Part shown: positions 1 through 9,154 of the stretch, piece after piece
Layout: each line of letters starts with the position of its first letter
Numbering within the stretch: the first letter of the stretch is position 1
Source: Minisyncoccota bacterium
GTDB taxonomy: Bacteria; Patescibacteriota; Minisyncoccia; UBA6257; JAKLIH01
DNA length: 19,842 nt
NCBI GenBank assembly: GCA_028691405.1
Contig: JAQUZI010000008.1
Coordinates: 1 to 19,842 of the forward strand
Reading direction: 5' to 3'
Translations under genes and position numbers: made by a program
Notes under the pieces: model-generated
Told to the model about the DNA's origin: nothing
Databases searched by the model: none
What the model saw: the letters and a program-made list of their open reading frames with translations, nothing else

Positions 1-824
1 CTTAAAACAAACAAATCTTTAGAGCCAATTGTTGGCTTTCTTTTTAATACTGTAAAACCATAACCAGCATTAACACACATAATTTGCATAGCATCTAATA
101 ATGCTAAGTCAGTAATTGTAATTTTGCAATCTTCAAAACCATCTCCTTTCAAATAAGTATCTATGAATAATTTTGACTGTCTTTCGCTCATATTAATTAA
201 TACCTCTGGAATAAAATGAATATTATCTCTAGTCCCAAACCATTTATGAATAATCTTTGAGCTATCAGCATTTAATCTAAACCTTGTAACATCATCCCCC
301 AATGAAGCCGATTTATATTCATAATACTTTAATTTAAACTTCTTTAGCAATTTCTCAATTTCATCACAATTTTTACTATTTTTTATTCTAGATTGATATA
401 TAGAAACTCGATAAGAACATTTATTATTTGTAGGTCTCTCAATTGTGCCCTCACTAATAATTCAAGCCATTAATTTTATCTGCTCATCACTAATATTTAC
501 ATCTTTGCTAATATTTTTAGCTGAGACAGGTATAATTACCGGTGATTTTAACTTTAAAACATCCTCAATTGGTTCTAAAACATATTTATCTGAATTAAAC
601 ATCTTTCTTACCACTCTATGTTTTGGAGAAATTAATTGATCTTGTATTCTATTTTTTAAATTATACATCTCCCCTGCATATTTTTTCCTAAAAATATATG
701 TTATCTTTTTATCTTCCAATATTTTTTTATCCAGATTAAATGTTTTAATTGTATCTCCTTCATTAACCTCTTCATAGTTCTTTCATCCATCTTTAGTTAA
801 AATCTCTGTATCTTCAGATAAGCA
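1..824 (-). mobile_element. Intein with LAGLIDADG homing endonuclease inside NrdD (partial)
   Basis: A protein intron that splices itself out of NrdD. The N-terminal splice block starts at Cys308 of the precursor (codon 824-822): CLSEDTEILTKDGW. A block-B-like segment follows, QLISPKHRVV, with the conserved His (Ser where Thr is usual). Two LAGLIDADG helices are visible, LMAWIISEGTI near base 470-440 and LFIDTYLKGDGFE near base 175-130, so the endonuclease looks intact. Two Trp codons are TGA (785-783 and 464-462) and one is TGG (KWFGT). The C-terminal splice block (usually HN followed by Cys, Ser or Thr) and the C-extein lie beyond the left edge, so splicing competence cannot be judged. Confidence 0.9.
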
Positions 825-1745
825 TTGGAAACCCACTCTTGTTGGCACATTACAATTAAACAAAAATTCCTGCAAAGCCTGTTTAATTTGCACTTCGTTC
901 AAACGATCGTAACGAATAAATGGAGCAAGATAAGTATCAAAATTAGAAAAAGCTTGAGCCCCCGCAACTTCACCTTGTAAAGTAAAGAAATAATTTACGA
1001 CTTGGCCTAAAGCTGTTCTAAAATGTTTTGCTGGTTTAGATTGTATTTTACCTGGCACACCTTTAAATCCTATTTTTAATAAATCATACAAATCCCAACC
1101 GCAACAATAAGCACCAATTGTTCCTAAATCATGTATGTGAAAAAAATTATCACGACTAGCCTTTCTAATCTCAGGTGGATATATTTTATTTAATCAATAT
1201 TTTTTAGAAACATAACTTGATATATAAACATTCATATTTTGCAAAGAATAAGTTGTGTTGCTATTCTCTTTAACTTCTCAGTCTAATTCTTTTAAATATT
1301 GATCAACTATATCAACCGCCTCATTTGTTGCTAATTTACTTTCTCTTACTCTTCTTCTTTGTTCACGATATAAAATATAATTTTTCGCTGTCTCAACACA
1401 ATTTAATAAAATTAAACTTTCTTCAACAATATCTTGTATATTTTCTATTGTCGGTATTTCTTCTCTCTTCCCAAATCTTTTATTCAAAATAAATAAAACT
1501 TTTTCTAAAACTTTATTTACCATCTCCTCGCTACCTTCATCTGTTGTTGTAAAAGCTTTAAAAATAGCATTATGAATTCGATTAACATCAAATTTATTTA
1601 TCAAACCATCTCTATTTTTAACTTGTTTAATATTAGTTAAAGTATTTTTGATATTCTTTTTTGCACTCTTCTTGTTTTTTACTTCAACTTTTTTAGAAAC
1701 AACTTTTGTTTGTTTCTTTTTGCTATTTTTTTCTTTTTTCTTCAT
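1..1745 (-). CDS. nrdD: Anaerobic (class III) ribonucleoside-triphosphate reductase, intein-containing, 3' part outside window
   Basis: Glycyl-radical enzyme that reduces ribonucleotides to deoxyribonucleotides without oxygen. Residues 1-42 are a lysine-rich tail (17 Lys), about 43-140 an ATP-cone, and about 156-307 the start of the catalytic domain (VKENSNTTYSLQ, FHIHDLG, GWDLYDLLKIGFKGVPGK, AKHFRTALGQ, AFSNFDTYLAPFIRYD). The conserved NVPTRVGFQ ends at residue 307. In relatives TPFTN follows; here an intein beginning with Cys308 intervenes. In-frame TGA codons give W156 and W184 in the extein and W321 and W428 in the intein. W217 (GWD) is TGG. The glycyl-radical C-terminus and the activase gene nrdG are outside the window. 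A promoter lies just upstream. This organism is likely to make DNA precursors anaerobically. Identification is very secure; the Lys-rich start is the only ATG available. Confidence 0.95.
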
Positions 1746-1807
1746 AATGCTTTCTTAAGCTTTTTTAAATTTTTGACCTTTCCCGCCTTAGATGAGCGTG
1801 TAATAAT

Positions 1808-1835
1808 ATTATATATAATCCATAAAAAAAGTCAA
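1808..1835 (-). promoter_or_regulatory. Predicted sigma-70-type promoter of nrdD
   Basis: On the minus strand, TTGACT (1835-1830) is followed by a 16-base spacer and a perfect TATAAT (1813-1808). Transcription would start near 1800, leaving a leader of about 55 bases before the nrdD ATG at 1745. The -35 box lies inside the outgoing arm of the ftsZ terminator hairpin, so the two signals share bases. I saw no convincing NrdR box. Confidence 0.6.
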
Positions 1836-1857
1836 CCCCAAAAAAGGGTTGACTTTT
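1827..1857 (-). terminator. Rho-independent terminator after ftsZ
   Basis: A perfect 12-base inverted repeat, AAAAGTCAACCC paired with GGGTTGACTTTT, with a 7-base loop. On the minus strand it is followed by a run of T. It lies 37 bases past the ftsZ stop and closes the lepB-to-ftsZ operon. Confidence 0.85.
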
Positions 1858-1894
1858 ACTTGTTTTTTAGCATTTTATTATCAAAAAATCAAAA

Positions 1895-3148
1895 TTATTT
1901 CATCTTCTTAAATTTTCTTAAAAAAGGTGGGATATCAATATCATCTTCTTCTTTTTCTTCTTCAATATCTTCTTCTACACCCTCTTCATCATTTTTATTT
2001 ATTTCAATCTCATTGTTTTCTTCTTCTTTTTCTTCTTCTTCATCTTCTCCATCTATTTTTTGATTAGTGTTGTAAAAATCATCACTTTCTTTTTTATAAA
2101 ACGATATAAATTGATCATTCGTAACTAATTTCTCTTCTCCTTCATTTTCTTTTCCAAAACCACCAGCAATAACAGTAATTTTAATTTCTCCATTCTTTAA
2201 TTCATTATCATACGAAGCACCAAAAATAATTTTTGCATCTTTGGCTGCATTGTCAGTAATAATTCTAGCGGCTTCAGTTATTTCAGATAAAGACAAATCG
2301 CTCTGACCACTAATGTTAAATAAAATTCTAGAAGCACCTTTAATTGATAAATCAAGCAGTGGTGATTCAATTGCTGCCTTAGCAGCTTTTACTGCTCTAT
2401 CTTTTCCAACTGCCTTTCCAATTCCAATAATTGATTCTCCTGAATTTTTCAAAATAGTTTTTAGATTTGCAAAATCCAAATTAATCAAACCTGGGAAATT
2501 AATTAAATCAGAAATTCCTTGAACTCCTTGTTTTAATATTTCATCAATTTGTTTAAAAGCATCGAGAATCGGAGTATCTTTATCGATAACATTAAATATA
2601 CGATCATTGTTAATAGTAATCATTGAATCTACATTTTGATATAATTGTTCTCAGGCTGTTTCGGCAATTTCCATTCTCTTTGGTCCTTCAAAGAAAAATG
2701 GTTTTGTAACAACCGCTACAACAATAGCACCCGTCTCCTTGGCTATCTTAGAAATAATCGGAGCTGCTCCACTACCTGTACCACCACCTAATCCAGAAGT
2801 AATAAAAATTAAATCTGGAGTTCCTAGCATTTCTGCAATCTCTTTAGAACTTTCTTCGGCTGATTTTCTACCAATCTCAGGGTCCATACCTGCCCCAAGA
2901 CCACGAGTAATATTTAAACCAATATTTATTTTCTCATCAGCTTTTGTGAAATGCAAACCTTGTGTATCAGTATTTACTGCCACAAAATCAACACCATCAG
3001 CTTTCTTTTTATACATACGAGTTAAAATATTACCCCCAGCACCACCAATGCCAATAATTTTAATCTTAACCTTTGGTTTAGCACTTGTTGTATTTGATGT
3101 GCGAATTACATCACTTTCACTCTTGTTATTCGCATTAGAATTTGACAT
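1895..3148 (-). CDS. ftsZ: Cell division protein FtsZ
   Basis: Tubulin-like GTPase that polymerises into the division ring. The 417-residue protein is seen once TGA (2653-2651, W166) is read through; that codon sits in the usually well-conserved helix before VDSMITINND. The nucleotide-binding glycines IIGIGGAGGN are at 31-40, the tubulin signature GGGTGSG at 121-127, and the T7 synergy loop GLINLDFA near 220-227. A long acidic linker (about 330-402, mostly Glu/Asp/Asn) leads to a conserved C-terminal peptide, IPPFLRKFKK, which in other bacteria binds FtsA. It is the last gene of its operon, 22 bases after ftsA, with a terminator behind it. The stop is TAA. All catalytic elements are present. 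Confidence 0.97.
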
Positions 3149-3170
3149 AATTAATCATTAATTTTATTTA

Positions 3171-4376
3171 TTAAATTTTTATTTCAAATCACTTTAAAAT
3201 CTTACCTAAAATGCCTTCTCTCTTACTACTGTTATAAAATTCGCCATCATTTTTGTCTTCAAAAAAGAATTGAATATTGCCCAGAGCAACAGCAAATCCA
3301 GGATCTTCATTTACAAAACCACCAAATTCTGGTTGCGCTATTCTCACTGGTAATTTTAAACAAGACTTAGCTAAATCAACAATGTTTTTAGTCATTGAAC
3401 CACCGCCATATAAAACAGCTCCTCCTGGCAAATTGGCAAATTTATTAATTTGTTTTAACTCTTTATTAACTAAATCAAAAATTTGTTCAAGTCTCGAAGA
3501 CACAACTACCGCCAAATCTTTCTTTCTAAAACTTTTATCTTCATTTGGGCAAAAATCTCCCAAACTAATAGTTTCTTTAGCGTCAACTTTATCTGGAAAA
3601 GCATCTCCTACTGCAATTTTAATTTTTTCTCCATCATCTTGAGGTATTTGTAATCACAAACAAATATCATCACTAATTTTACCACAACCAATAGGCAAAA
3701 CTTTCATAAAAACTAATTTGCCTTCTTCAAAAACAGTCATTGTTGTTGTGCTTGCTCCTAGATCAATTCCAACAGCGCCTAAATCTTTTTCTCTTTTAGT
3801 TAATGTTGAAAACGCACCCGATAAAGGACCTGCGAAAATATTAGATGCTTTTATACCAATGCTCTCACTCATTTGAGAAATATGGTTTATTGCCATTGAG
3901 TCTGTATCAATAATAGCACTTTCTATTTCTAATCTCATCCCTGTCATATTTAAAGGCTCTACATCAAACTCATTTCCATCAATAATATATTTTTGAGGAA
4001 TAGCATGTAATGTTGATCTTCCTGGTGGTAAGAATAATGCTTTAGAAGAATTTTGAGCTCGAACAATTGTCTCTTTATCAACTGTATTGTTTTTACCTGA
4101 AACCAAAGCAATACCACGACTATTATTCATATGTATATTAACACCCGATACACCAACTGCTAATTGAGCAACATGAGTATCAGTTGCTTGCTCTATTTCG
4201 TCTACTAAATCACTAACATTATTTACCACCTCATTAATGTTTTGAATTGCGCCTTTTCTAATCCCACTTGATGGTTTTTTCACTGAAAACAACACTTGTG
4301 GCTTTTGTTCACATTTAAACAAAATAGCATAAGTATTGTTAGTTCCAATGTCAAGTGACAAAAAGGCGTTTTTCAT
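3171..4376 (-). CDS. ftsA: Cell division protein FtsA
   Basis: Actin-like ATPase that anchors FtsZ to the membrane. It has 401 residues, normal for the family. Actin-fold phosphate loops are LDIGTNNTYAILF (8-20) and GIDLGASTTTM (near 215); the adenosine motif is VLYGGGSM. The 1C domain lies between the phosphate loops. Two in-frame TGA codons are Trp: one in CLWLQIP (3656-3654), one in the C-terminal KILKWFEIKI (3191-3189). The latter is the amphipathic membrane-targeting helix, where Trp suits membrane insertion. Read with TGA as stop, the gene would split and lose its membrane anchor. It starts 15 bases after the ybeY stop and is followed at once by ftsZ, the usual pairing. Confidence 0.96.
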
Positions 4377-4391
4377 AAATACTAATTTTAA

Positions 4392-4835
4392 TTAATTATT
4401 TAATTCTTTTGCAATTATGGTTTCTAATTTTTCCATCTTAGCAAAATCTTTGTCTTGTATATGATCATACCCCAATAAATGAAGTAAGCCATGAATTAAT
4501 AATTTCAAATAACCATCTCTCAAAGTATATTTTTTCTTTAATTCTTTTGGCGTAATAAATATATCTCCTAAAATAGTTGTATTACCCTCTTTCTCATTAA
4601 ATGGAAATGATAATACATCTGGAATTTTATCTTTGTTTCGAAAATCTTTGTTTAATTTTTTAGCTTCATCATTATCTATCAATATTAAAGAAAAAGAAAT
4701 ATTTTTTATTTTTTTATCTTTTAATATTTTTAAAAAAGTTTGACTCTCAAATATCTCTTGCACCAAATCGTCTATAATTTTCTTCTCTTTATCAGATATT
4801 AATACCTCGTCAAAAACAAAACATTCAAATTCCAT
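4392..4835 (-). CDS. ybeY: Endoribonuclease YbeY
   Basis: Zinc-dependent RNase involved in 16S rRNA 3'-end maturation and ribosome quality control. At 147 residues it is of normal length. The zinc motif HGLLHLLGYDH (H-x3-H-x5-H) lies near residues 115-125. The family motif FRNKDKIPDVLSFPF, near 65-79, corresponds to the usual RxKDxPTDVLSFP, and GDIFI follows. No Trp codons occur, so the reading frame is intact under any code. It sits 3 bases after rpsU and 15 bases before ftsA, so a ribosome-maturation enzyme is cotranscribed with a ribosomal protein and the division genes. Identification is secure. Confidence 0.96.
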   Translation of the reverse strand: MEFECFVFDEVLISDKEKKIIDDLVQEIFESQTFLKILKDKKIKNISFSLILIDNDEAKKLNKDFRNKDKIPDVLSFPFNEKEGNTTILGDIFITPKELKKKYTLRDGYLKLLIHGLLHLLGYDHIQDKDFAKMEKLETIIAKELNN

Positions 4836-4838
4836 ATT

Positions 4839-5063
4839 TTATTTCTTTAAAGAAATACCCATTTTCTTTTTATAAGCTATATCTTTTCTTACTCGAAGCT
4901 TATGAAGAGCAGATAATTTCTTTCCTCTTTCATTGTTATCTCTTTTACAAGATTGTTTTTTATTAGCTTCTAGCAAAACTCCACTTCTTTGAATAACTTG
5001 GCTTATTCTATATAAAAAAGCCGAAGTAGATTCTTTGTCTTTTTTAGTAATTTTAATTGCCAT
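4839..5063 (-). CDS. rpsU: 30S ribosomal protein bS21
   Basis: Small basic protein of the 30S subunit that sits near the anti-Shine-Dalgarno end of 16S rRNA. It has 74 residues with the S21 pattern: a start like MAIKITKKDKES, a central helix (about 13-32, with LYRISQVIQRSGVLLEAN), and a Lys/Arg-rich tail. The match to the family is recognisable but divergent, as is common in small-genome lineages. It lies 23 bases after the HisRS-like gene and 3 bases before ybeY. The lack of Shine-Dalgarno motifs throughout this window makes a divergent S21 notable, since bS21 affects Shine-Dalgarno use in some bacteria; that link is inference. Confidence 0.85.
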   Translation of the reverse strand: MAIKITKKDKESTSAFLYRISQVIQRSGVLLEANKKQSCKRDNNERGKKLSALHKLRVRKDIAYKKKMGISLKK

Positions 5064-5086
5064 ATAGTATCTTTTATAAATATTTA

Positions 5087-6439
5087 TTAATTAGCTTGCT
5101 TCTTTCTTTTGGCTAGATTTGCTATCAGTTTAGCAAAAGAAACGCTTTCTTGCAAGCCCGACTGAAAATCACGGATTATAACCTCTCCCCTCATAACCTC
5201 CTCTTGTCCAATCACCAAAATACAGTCAACTTTAGATTTTTCAGCCATTGCAATCTGATTTCTCAAACTATCTTTACTTAAGTTAGTTTTTACAATAATA
5301 TTTTCTTTTCTTAATTCTTCTACTAGCTCAAAAGCTTTTTTCTTTGCCATATCGCCGATCTGCACCAAAAACACTGAGAAAGGCTCTATCTCTTTTTTGT
5401 TTTTATGATTTCTCAATGATTTGAATAACGAATTTACATCAATGCTCGCACCTACCCCATACTTTCCATTCATACTTATTGTCTTCATTAAATTATCATG
5501 CCTGAAACCAAAACCAATATTATGTTTTTTATCTTTTTCCACATAATGAACTGTAAAAACAAATTTATCCTCAAACTTACTAAAGCCTCTTAATTGAGTA
5601 TTAATTTCATAATTCATTTTGAGAAAATCTAAATATTCAACAATAATCGAAAAATGCTTTTTACAATTGCTACATCAAAAATCATCAAACGCCGGTAAAC
5701 CCGATCTTAACGCTTTACATTTTTCCTCTTTGCAATTAAAAACATCTCAAACATTTCCTTGTAAAGCTTTTTTACATTTACTACATAATTTTGTCTTTTT
5801 CTCTTTAAAGAACTTTTTAACTTCTTTAATATATGCCTCTTGGCAGGTCTCACAACCCAAATTATTAACCTCAAAACTAATATGTTCAAAGCCAAACGAT
5901 TCAAGTAATCTTTTAATTGCTAACATTGTTTCGACTTCAATAATCGGGCTTGAATCACCAATTGACTCTAAGCCAAGTTGATAGTATTGACTAAAAACAT
6001 TTTCTGGCTTGTCTAAAAATACCCTTCCTAGCGAATACATTTTTACTGGTTGTGTTTTATTTTGCATTTTATTTTCAAAATAACTACGAATCATTCCCGA
6101 TAATAGCTCTGGTCTCAATATCATGCTTTTCTCTCCTGCCTTTTCAACCAAAAAGAATTGTTTTTTATTCTCGCTTTCATCTTTCAACAATCCACCTAAA
6201 ACCAATTCTGCATATTCTACTATCGGTGTTTCTATTTGTTCATACTGATAAAAATCTAAAACTTTTTCAATTTTATTTGACAACAACTCTCACAACTTAA
6301 GATTATGCCCGAATATATCTTTTGTTTTATTTACAGTATTAAGAGCAATATTCTTATTAGTCTTAATATTTTTTTTCGAATCAGTTTTATGATTTAATTT
6401 ATCTTTTATATCAACAAACCGTATTCCTTTTTTTGCCAT
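5087..6439 (-). CDS. Histidyl-tRNA synthetase-like protein with degraded catalytic motifs
   Basis: A 450-residue protein with the whole HisRS architecture: N-terminal extension (1-40), class II motif 1 (EQIETP near 67-72), ILRPELLSGMIRSYFE, and a Cys-rich insertion with four Cys pairs (196/199, 219/222, 236/241, 256/259, probably zinc). A C-terminal anticodon-binding-like domain (about 350-450) completes it. The key catalytic elements look lost. Motif 2, normally FRxERP, is FLDKP (141-145), without the arginine. RGLDYYT is reduced to RGFSKFE (284-290). GGGRYDGL is GFGFRHDNL (309-317). W50, W231 and W255 are TGA. It follows lepB by 19 bases and precedes rpsU. It may be a HisZ-like or regulatory paralogue, or a very divergent enzyme; whether a normal hisS exists elsewhere is unknown. 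Family is certain, activity doubtful. Confidence 0.85.
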
Positions 6440-6458
6440 ATAATATTTTTAAAAACTT

Positions 6459-7007
6459 TTAATATTGAGTTCCAAAAAAAGCTTTGGCTTTATTAAGTGG
6501 GGCTAACCTCAATCAAACTTTTCCCACAATATGATCTCCCCTCAAACTACCTCATTCTCTAGAATCGTATGAAGCCTCCCTATTGTCGCCCATAACAAAA
6601 TACTCTCCATTATTTAATTTAATTTGAATATTTCCCGGGGTATTATAATGACCTTCTAAATATTTTTCATTTAACTTTCAACCATCAGGGTAATTATCAT
6701 TTACAATTGAAACTTCTCCATCAACAACTTTAACTGTTTCTCCTGGCATACCAACAATTCTTTTGATATAAAAACTTTGAGCATCAAGCGGCGCTTTAAA
6801 AACAATAATGTCACCTCTTTCTGGTTCAGAAACTCTAAAACTTAATTTGTCTATTATTAAATAATCTCCATCTTCAAAATTTGGTTCCATGCTTTGTCCT
6901 CTAACAAAAAAAGGTGTAATCAAATACATCCTAATTGGAATAACAATTAATAAAGCAATTGCTACCACTTCTATTAATTCTAATAAATATCCTTTAAAAC
7001 TTTTCAT
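6459..7007 (-). CDS. lepB: Signal peptidase I
   Basis: Membrane serine protease (Ser/Lys dyad) that removes signal peptides from exported proteins. It has 182 residues. One N-terminal membrane segment (about 8-31) is followed by box B, RGQSMEP, with nucleophile Ser39; box D, YIKRIVGMPGE, with general base Lys82; and box E, MGDNREASYDSREWG (139-153). Three Trp are TGA: W110 in PDGWKL, W152 in SREWG and W165 in GKVWLR; REWG is a near-invariant Trp. Read with TGA as stop, the protein would lose box E. It is the first gene after an extended -10 promoter and heads the operon that runs to ftsZ. No Shine-Dalgarno sequence precedes the ATG. Confidence 0.96.
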
Positions 7008-7045
7008 ATTTAATTATTTTAACCAAATATTAAATTATCTATAGT

Positions 7046-7074
7046 ATTATACCAGAAAAAAGCTTAAAATACAA
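7046..7074 (-). promoter_or_regulatory. Predicted promoter of the lepB-to-ftsZ operon
   Basis: Minus strand: TTGTAT (7074-7069), 17-base spacer, TATAAT (7051-7046), with an extended -10 TGG just before it. It lies 39 bases upstream of the lepB ATG and downstream of the gatB terminator. Confidence 0.75.
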
Positions 7075-7100
7075 GTCCTTAAGCTATAATAATATCAATT

Positions 7101-7128
7101 AAAAAAGAGAGAAATTTCTCTCTTTTTT
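7101..7128 (-). terminator. Rho-independent terminator after gatB
   Basis: A perfect inverted repeat, AAAAAAGAGAGAAA followed directly by TTTCTCTCTTTTTT, overlapping the gatB TAA stop. On the minus strand it ends in a T run. It separates gatB from the lepB promoter. Confidence 0.8.
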
Positions 7129-8614
7129 ACTGTTTATTTAATTCCATTTCCAATATTTCTTTAATCTTACCTGGGTTTCCTGCCCCCTTAGCTTTACCCA
7201 TTGTTTTACCAATTAAAAATTGTAAAACCGCTATTTTCCCAGATTTGTATTCATCAACCGATTTAGGATTTTCACCCAAAACGTCTAAAACAAATTTTCT
7301 AATTTCTTCATCATTTGAGACTTGCTCAAGCCCATTATCTTTCATAACAATTTCTGGATCACTATCATCTATAATAATTTTTTCTAAAATAATTTTTGCT
7401 GCTCTTGAAGAAACTTTATCATTAATAATTAAACCGATTAATTTTGAAAAATTATTAACTGACATTTTTAAATCATCAAATTTTATATTTTTTGATATTA
7501 ACATTCCGATAACATCTGTTACTAAATAATTATATATTAATTTTGTTGCTTTTAAAAACAATTTTTCATCAACTGTATTTCTAATTTCATTTACTGTATT
7601 TTCAAAAAATTTACAAATGGACTTATTAACTACCAAAAAAACTGCCTTATCTCACGACAAATCATATTCTTTAATTAATCTTGCTTTTTTATCATATGAT
7701 AATTCGCCTAATGAATTTTGTATTTTTGTTAAATCAAATAAACCGTTTTCACCATGAACAATTAATTCTGGTAAATCAGGATCTGGAAAATATCTATAAT
7801 CATCTGCTCCTTCTTTGATTCTCTGTGATACGGTTATATTTTTAACATCATCTCAGCCCCTTGTTGCTTGAACAACCTTTTCACCTTTTTCCAAAAGTTC
7901 TATTTGTCTTTCAATTTCATAATCAATTGCTTTCTCTGCTGATCTAAATGAATTGATATTTTTAACTTCAGTCTTAGTTCCTAAACTATCATCCGTGCTT
8001 ACTGAGACATTGACTTCTACCCTCATTTGTCCTTTTTCCATATCAGCATCAGAAATATTTAAATCTCTTAGTATTACCTGCAAACTTTCAGCAAAAACTC
8101 TGGCTGTTCTACCATCATGTATACAAGCTTCTGTTACCAACTCAATCAAAGGACGAGAAGCACGATTGTAATCAATCAAAGTTTTACCATTAACATGAGA
8201 CAGTCTTCCTGTATCTTCCTCTAAGTGAATTTCTTTTATCAAAACTTCAGAAATATCTTCTTCTAAAAATGGTGTTAATTTGCCATTTAAACAAAATGGA
8301 TAAAAAGCTTGAGTAATTTGATAACTTTTTGGTAAGTCAGGATAAAAATAGTTTTTACGATCAAACCTAGATATTTTAGAAATTTCACAATTCAAAGCTA
8401 ATCCAAGTTTAATAATTAATTCTACTGCCTCAAGATTGATTGTTGGCAAAACACCTGGATGAGCTAAACAAATCGGACATATATTTACATTTGGCTTTAT
8501 TTCATCTGGATCATTTAAACAATTACAAAACATTTTGTATTTTGTTTTAGGTTCAAAATGAATCTCTAAACCAATAGTTGGGAAATATTTTTTTCTTATC
8601 TCTTCGGAAATCAT
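7127..8614 (-). CDS. gatB: Asp-tRNA(Asn)/Glu-tRNA(Gln) amidotransferase subunit B
   Basis: Subunit of GatCAB, which amidates misacylated Glu-tRNA(Gln) and Asp-tRNA(Asn). The 495 residues are full length. Visible are GLEIHFEPKTKYKMFC, the zinc cysteines (FCNC and CPIC, near 30-47), the family motif CPICLAHPGVLP, the kinase-like core with EDTGRLSH and DYNRASRPLIELVTE, and GADDYRYFPDPDLPEL. The YqeY-like tail domain ends with KGAGNPGKIKEIL. Two TGA Trp codons occur: W254 in TRGWDD (7855-7853), a strongly conserved position, and W321 in YDLSWDK (7654-7652). It has its own promoter and terminator; gatA and gatC are not in the window. The organism probably relies on indirect tRNA amidation for Gln and/or Asn. 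Confidence 0.96.
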
Positions 8615-8640
8615 ATGATATTTTTAAATTTAATAACCAT

Positions 8641-8669
8641 AGTATATCACAATCAATATTTTTGTTCAA
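8641..8669 (-). promoter_or_regulatory. Predicted promoter of gatB
   Basis: Minus strand: TTGAAC (8669-8664), 17-base spacer, TATACT (8646-8641), preceded by an extended -10 TGA. It lies immediately downstream of the rplK terminator and 27 bases before the gatB ATG. Confidence 0.7.
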
Positions 8670-8671
8670 CT

Positions 8672-8703
8672 AAAAACCAGAGAGCAAAAACTCTCTGGTT
8701 TTT
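8672..8703 (-). terminator. Terminator after rplK
   Basis: A 13-base perfect stem, AAAAACCAGAGAG with CTCTCTGGTTTTT, and a 6-base loop. T runs flank the stem on both strands. It starts 8 bases after the rplK stop and closes the secE-nusG-rplK operon before any rplA. Confidence 0.85.
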
Positions 8704-8711
8704 AAAACAAA

Positions 8712-9137
8712 TTAAGCTATATCAATACCCATACTTCTTGCTGTTCCTTCAACAATTTTCATTGCTTTTTCAATATCGTTTGCATTTAAATCAACCATTT
8801 TCCTTTGAGCAATTTCTTTTGCTTGATCTTTTGTAATTTTACCAGCCTTTTTATTCAATGGATTAGCAGCTCCTTTTTGAATATTAGCTGCCTTTAATAT
8901 TAAACTAGCAACTGGTGGTTCTTTAAAAACTAAAGAAAATGTTCTATCTTCATAAATTGTTATTTCTACTGGAATAACATCTCCTTTTTTATCTTGAGTT
9001 TGCGCATTAAATGAAGAACAAAACTCTTGAATATTAACACCATGTTGACCTAAAGCGGGACCAACTGGAGGAGCTGGGTTAGCTGCGCCAGCTTGAATTT
9101 CTAATTTAAGTTGTGCTTTTACTTTCTTGTTTGCCAT
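8712..9137 (-). CDS. rplK: 50S ribosomal protein uL11
   Basis: Protein of the GTPase-associated centre; it binds 23S rRNA and takes part in factor-dependent GTP hydrolysis. The 141 residues are full length. The N-terminal domain shows [16 protein letters not shown] (22-37) and the C-terminal rRNA-binding domain shows KTPP-like [14 protein letters not shown] and GTARSMGI at the end. No Trp is present. It is 17 bases after nusG. In most bacteria rplA (uL1) follows directly; here a terminator comes 8 bases after the stop, so the standard rplK-rplA pair is absent. Confidence 0.97.
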   Translation of the reverse strand: MANKKVKAQLKLEIQAGAANPAPPVGPALGQHGVNIQEFCSSFNAQTQDKKGDVIPVEITIYEDRTFSLVFKEPPVASLILKAANIQKGAANPLNKKAGKITKDQAKEIAQRKMVDLNANDIEKAMKIVEGTARSMGIDIA

Positions 9138-9154
9138 ATCTTTTTTTTATATTA

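Noticed and set aside
1746..1830. NrdR operator upstream of nrdD
   Set aside because: The region is AT-rich with partial resemblance only; no paired NrdR boxes could be recognised.
1710..2063. Plus-strand Ser/Phe-rich open frame of 117 codons
   Set aside because: It is the reverse of the acidic FtsZ linker and the nrdD start; composition bias alone keeps it open.
3277..3642. Plus-strand open frame of 121 codons
   Set aside because: It is antisense to the well-conserved C-terminal half of ftsA and has no recognisable motif.
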